Assembly: GCA_016208845.1 (NCBI GenBank)
Contig: JACQXH010000057.1
Location: 1 to 25,859, forward strand
Direction: 5' to 3'
Source of the DNA: Nitrospirota bacterium
GTDB lineage: Bacteria > Nitrospirota > Thermodesulfovibrionia > UBA6902 > BMS3Bbin08
Length of the DNA stretch: 25,859 nucleotides
The notes beneath the pieces were generated by a model that had not been told where the DNA came from, did not search any database, and was given only the letters and a program-made list of their open reading frames with translations. Below are positions 23,305-25,859 of the stretch, one piece after another; position 1 is the first letter of the stretch; each line of letters starts with the position of its first letter. The position numbers were made by a program, and so were the translations under genes.

Positions 23305-24985
23305 GTCTTTCCCTCATAGTGCGTATGATATTTTTTAGCCTGTGTTTATATGTATGCTCCATTAATATCCTTCCCCTCCCCTTTCCCGCGATCTTCTCCC
23401 TTGCCTCTGGATTGTCCAGATAGAACCTGACAAGACCGGTTATCTCCTCTTTATCTCTGTAAGTGACCATTTCTTTTCCTACCTCAAAAAGCTCTTCGAC
23501 CGCAGCCTGATGATCTGTCAGGAGAAATCCTCCGCATGCCGGCACGTCAAACACGCGCTGGTTCACGGCAGTAAGCATCTGCAGGCTTGTGGCATTGAAA
23601 TTGACCCTGCATGCATTGTAAAAAACAGGAAGCTCGCTGTAATAATTAAGCCTCTGCCTCAGCGTATATCCATGAGGAAGCAGTTCTTTCCAGTCCCTGC
23701 CCCCATGGATCACGGTCTCAAAACCCCTCAGCTCTTCAATGCATGAAAGCCTGTAATTCAATGTCGCCTTTCTGAGGACCGCGGTCTCAAAATCAGATCT
23801 CTCCTTTAGCGTCAGTGAATTGAATACGCGTTGTTCCTCCTGATTCAACCCTTCGAGAGCGTCTTCAAAGGTCATCCTCTTCATGCTTAACTGCTTCGCA
23901 AGCTTCCCGATCAGGAGATGCAGATTATCTGATAATTTGATCATATATTCATCAGTTGACTTGACCATGGCATTGCCGGCAAAACCAACCTCAGCGCCAT
24001 ATTTTTTCATCTCATCCGGTTTTAATGTCATAGGCCTGAAAATATTCTCATCAGCTGCAAGCGGCAGATAGGACACGGATTCAAACCCGAGAGAGCGCAC
24101 TTCATCAAGATATCTCCTGTCCCATACAAATACAGACGTATATTTTGAGACATTTCTGCCGAATGCCTTGACAATGATGTTAGGGCTGTCAACATACCAC
24201 GAGGCCAGAGGCATCTCTATGGAATCGAGGAATGAACTGAGCACGCCCTCTTCATCAAATCCTATATGATTGACAGTGAGCAGAAAATCAGGCCTGAAAT
24301 CAACGATGACCCTTGTAGCCCTGCCCAGCATATCAGAGGCGCTGTCAGTTTTTATTCTCCCGGGGATCTTTGCGATCTCATGTCCCAGTCCCTTAAGCGC
24401 CCTTTCAATCTCTGCCGTGAGAAAATAATCAAAATCCATAATGGCGATCCTGAGCGTGCTATCACTGAATTTCTTATACCTCAGCCTTTCCCACAGCCTG
24501 AAAGACACTGTGGCATTCAATTTATTCAGTACCGGCTGATAATAGTCAGAAAAGGCCGATAAGACCGGAGACAGGACAAAGACCGAGAGCGCAGGCATTC
24601 CCCTTTCGAATTGGATCCTCGTGATCTCGCTGACCGCCTCTTCAAAAGTATGCCCGACAATATATCTGACCTTATCATCTGTCCCTGAGATCTTACCGCG
24701 CTCCTTTGCCAGTTTATGAATTTCAGGCAGAGCTTCAACAACCAATATCTCTGCATCAGGGAATTTTTCAATAAGCTCAAAAAGATGATAGCCAAGCCCC
24801 AGTCCGAGGACTACAAGCATGCCCCTGCCGTCAAACTTAAAGGCATCCACTATGGACCTTGCCTCTTCCTCAGGATCGTACAGGCTGTGGATCGTGTGCA
24901 TCGGCCCTTCATCATGTCCCACCTTGAGCGAGGGACTGCCGTTTTTAGCCTCAACCAATAGTAGATTATATTCTGTTAATGTCAC
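23297..24985 (-). CDS. Maf-like N-terminal module fused to CgeB-family glycosyltransferase (copy A)
   Basis: This 562-residue protein repeats the architecture of the 13529-15307 protein. Its N-terminus carries HSLYDPEEEARS (33-44) and VVLGLGLGYHLFEL (58-71) followed by EILVVEALPEIHKLA, as in the N-terminal region of Maf proteins. From about 172 a CgeB/DUF3880-type glycosyltransferase follows (LRIAIMDFDYFLTAEIERAL, WYVDSPN, YLPLAADENIF, VGFAGNAM). It ends with NFNATSLQMLTAVNQRVFDVPACGGFLLTD-type donor-loop sequence and the HTYKHRL tail. The two copies differ enough that different acceptors or donors are plausible. The start is GTG at 24985 with GGAG 11 nt upstream. The end overlaps the GT4-methyltransferase gene by 8 nt, and repeat copy 2 lies upstream. 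Confidence 0.86.
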   Translation of the reverse strand: MTLTEYNLLLVEAKNGSPSLKVGHDEGPMHTIHSLYDPEEEARSIVDAFKFDGRGMLVVLGLGLGYHLFELIEKFPDAEILVVEALPEIHKLAKERGKISGTDDKVRYIVGHTFEEAVSEITRIQFERGMPALSVFVLSPVLSAFSDYYQPVLNKLNATVSFRLWERLRYKKFSDSTLRIAIMDFDYFLTAEIERALKGLGHEIAKIPGRIKTDSASDMLGRATRVIVDFRPDFLLTVNHIGFDEEGVLSSFLDSIEMPLASWYVDSPNIIVKAFGRNVSKYTSVFVWDRRYLDEVRSLGFESVSYLPLAADENIFRPMTLKPDEMKKYGAEVGFAGNAMVKSTDEYMIKLSDNLHLLIGKLAKQLSMKRMTFEDALEGLNQEEQRVFNSLTLKERSDFETAVLRKATLNYRLSCIEELRGFETVIHGGRDWKELLPHGYTLRQRLNYYSELPVFYNACRVNFNATSLQMLTAVNQRVFDVPACGGFLLTDHQAAVEELFEVGKEMVTYRDKEEITGLVRFYLDNPEAREKIAGKGRGRILMEHTYKHRLKNIIRTMRERHG

Positions 24986-25050
24986 AGTTAACCAATCTCC
25001 AATAAAATTTGATATTGCGTAAGACCCAACATGTATTAACCAGATATAAC

Positions 25051-25184
25051 AGGGAATGTATTTTAAACGGATTTATTTGTTCTAATAATGAAACAGGTTG
25101 GAATCGACTCGTATCGAGATGTTTCATAGAACAAATACCTCGCATCCCGACGCTTCGGGAGAGAATGAGTTCCAAATACTATAT
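25051..25184. repeat. Intergenic palindromic repeat, copy 2
   Basis: ATTTGTTCTA (25075-25084) pairs with TAGAACAAAT (25127-25136), and inside it ATGAAAC (25088-25094) pairs with GTTTCAT (25121-25127). To the right lies CCCGACGCTTCGGG (25146-25159), then GAGAATGAGT and AAATACTATAT, matching copy 1. Compared with copy 1, the central hairpin is longer and of different sequence, while the flanking segments are conserved. The boundaries are approximate. It lies between the TPR gene and the first CgeB-type gene. Confidence 0.68.
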
Positions 25185-25209
25185 CTTGCCTGCCTATTCA
25201 TAATCCAAA

Positions 25210-25859
25210 TCAAACCTTCACTCCCTGGCCTAAATTTGTCAGAAGACCTCTCAGATCCGCATCCTCAGGATGATAAGTCAAAAATTTGAGCACATATTCC
25301 CTCGCCTCACTTACACGGCCAATCTCTTCTCCTGCAGCTGCGATATTTAGAATGGCGCTCTTATAAAAAGGGTTGTTCTCAAGCGCAGAGGCAAACCACT
25401 TATAAGCCTCCTCCTTCTGTCCTAACAGCCAGTATATTACTCCCACATCGTTCAAGGTCTCCTCATTGACAAGGACAGACAGCCGTGATTTCATCATGGC
25501 CAATCCTTCATCCTGTCTGCCCGTCTCCATATAAATCAGCGCCAGTTCCTTCATTGAATTTGTGTGTGCAGGGTCAGCCTTTAGCGCTTCGGTGTAACTG
25601 TCTGCCGCGCCTTCCAGATCCCCCTTTTTCTGCTGAAGGATCGCCTTCTGATAGTATGCGCTGGCCTTTTCCATGTGGCCGACATCCGTATTCAATATGT
25701 ATTCGAGCACTGCCTCTGCCTTGTCATCTTCTTTGGTAAGGGAAAGGGCGATCGAATAAAGTATTGCAGATGGAATGTCTGCCGGGTCCTTTTCCCATAT
25801 ATGCTGAAGATGCTCTTTGGCCCTGCGCACATTGCCCTCTCTCATAAATATCTTGCCAA
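25210..25859 (-). CDS. TPR-repeat protein, C-terminal part; 5' end outside window
   Basis: The frame continues past the right edge: the codons before the ATG at 25845 are coding and themselves TPR-like. At least 215 residues are therefore present and the true start is unseen. About five TPR units can be followed, for example VRRAKEHLQHIWEKDPADI, LEGAADSYTEALKADPAHT, EALYKW-type EEAYKWFASALENNPFY and the final VSEAREYVLKFLTYHPEDAD. The last unit resembles the C-terminal modules of the nearby enzymes. TPR proteins scaffold complexes. In glycosylation loci they may be acceptor-binding adaptors or belong to TPR-type protein glycosyltransferases; no catalytic domain is visible in this part. It is the most upstream gene of the visible block. 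Confidence 0.82.
   Translation of the reverse strand, partial: GKIFMREGNVRRAKEHLQHIWEKDPADIPSAILYSIALSLTKEDDKAEAVLEYILNTDVGHMEKASAYYQKAILQQKKGDLEGAADSYTEALKADPAHTNSMKELALIYMETGRQDEGLAMMKSRLSVLVNEETLNDVGVIYWLLGQKEEAYKWFASALENNPFYKSAILNIAAAGEEIGRVSEAREYVLKFLTYHPEDADLRGLLTNLGQGVKV

Noticed and set aside
1..25859. CRISPR array, tRNA, rRNA, integrase or insertion sequence
   Set aside because: No regularly spaced repeats, no cloverleaf-type sequence and no recombinase or transposase signature were found in any frame.

Overview
This window is most consistent with a free-living, gram-negative anaerobe or microaerophile, possibly of the Nitrospirota or a neighbouring deep-branching phylum. That placement is an inference from gene content and style: a short GSI-alpha-like glutamine synthetase beside GlnE and PII, a small multiheme cytochrome c, PilZ and response-regulator signalling, and long glycosyltransferase fusions separated by hairpin-rich repeats. 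No rRNA, tRNA, CRISPR array, transposase or integrase was seen.

Positions 1-11195 are mostly housekeeping. They hold the 3' part of guaA (2-787), a secreted protein of unknown function just after a MITE-like inverted-repeat element, and a nitrogen-assimilation group: glnA (minus), then glnE with a translationally coupled small membrane protein (minus), and divergent glnB/PII (plus). A five-motif multiheme cytochrome lies between glnA and the glnE unit. Next come a receiver-SHOCT-like response regulator with a PilZ protein 24 bp downstream (minus), a secreted protein with a TolB-N/CsgG-like segment, and aqpZ driven by a near-consensus promoter.

Positions 11205-25859 form one long minus-strand block that looks like a surface-glycan or protein-glycosylation locus. 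In transcription order it holds: a truncated TPR protein; a CgeB-type glycosyltransferase with a Maf-like N-terminus; a GT4-methyltransferase-TPR fusion; a GT2-GT4 protein broken by an internal deletion, whose remaining GT4-methyltransferase-TPR part is a separate overlapping frame; a 990-residue B12-binding/radical SAM protein with two methyltransferase domains and a TPR tail; a second Maf-like/CgeB glycosyltransferase; a GT9 glycosyltransferase with a long extra C-terminal region; and a small unrecognised protein. The fusions with different catalytic domains end in nearly the same roughly 65-residue TPR-like module. This suggests they dock on one partner or assemble together to build and methylate a glycan. 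The Maf-like N-termini hint at flagellin or another surface protein as acceptor, but no flagellar gene is visible here.

Several intergenic regions carry hairpin repeats. Two homologous elements (21033-21134 and about 25051-25184) lie inside the glycosylation block, and their right-hand hairpin also ends the element at 871-1038.
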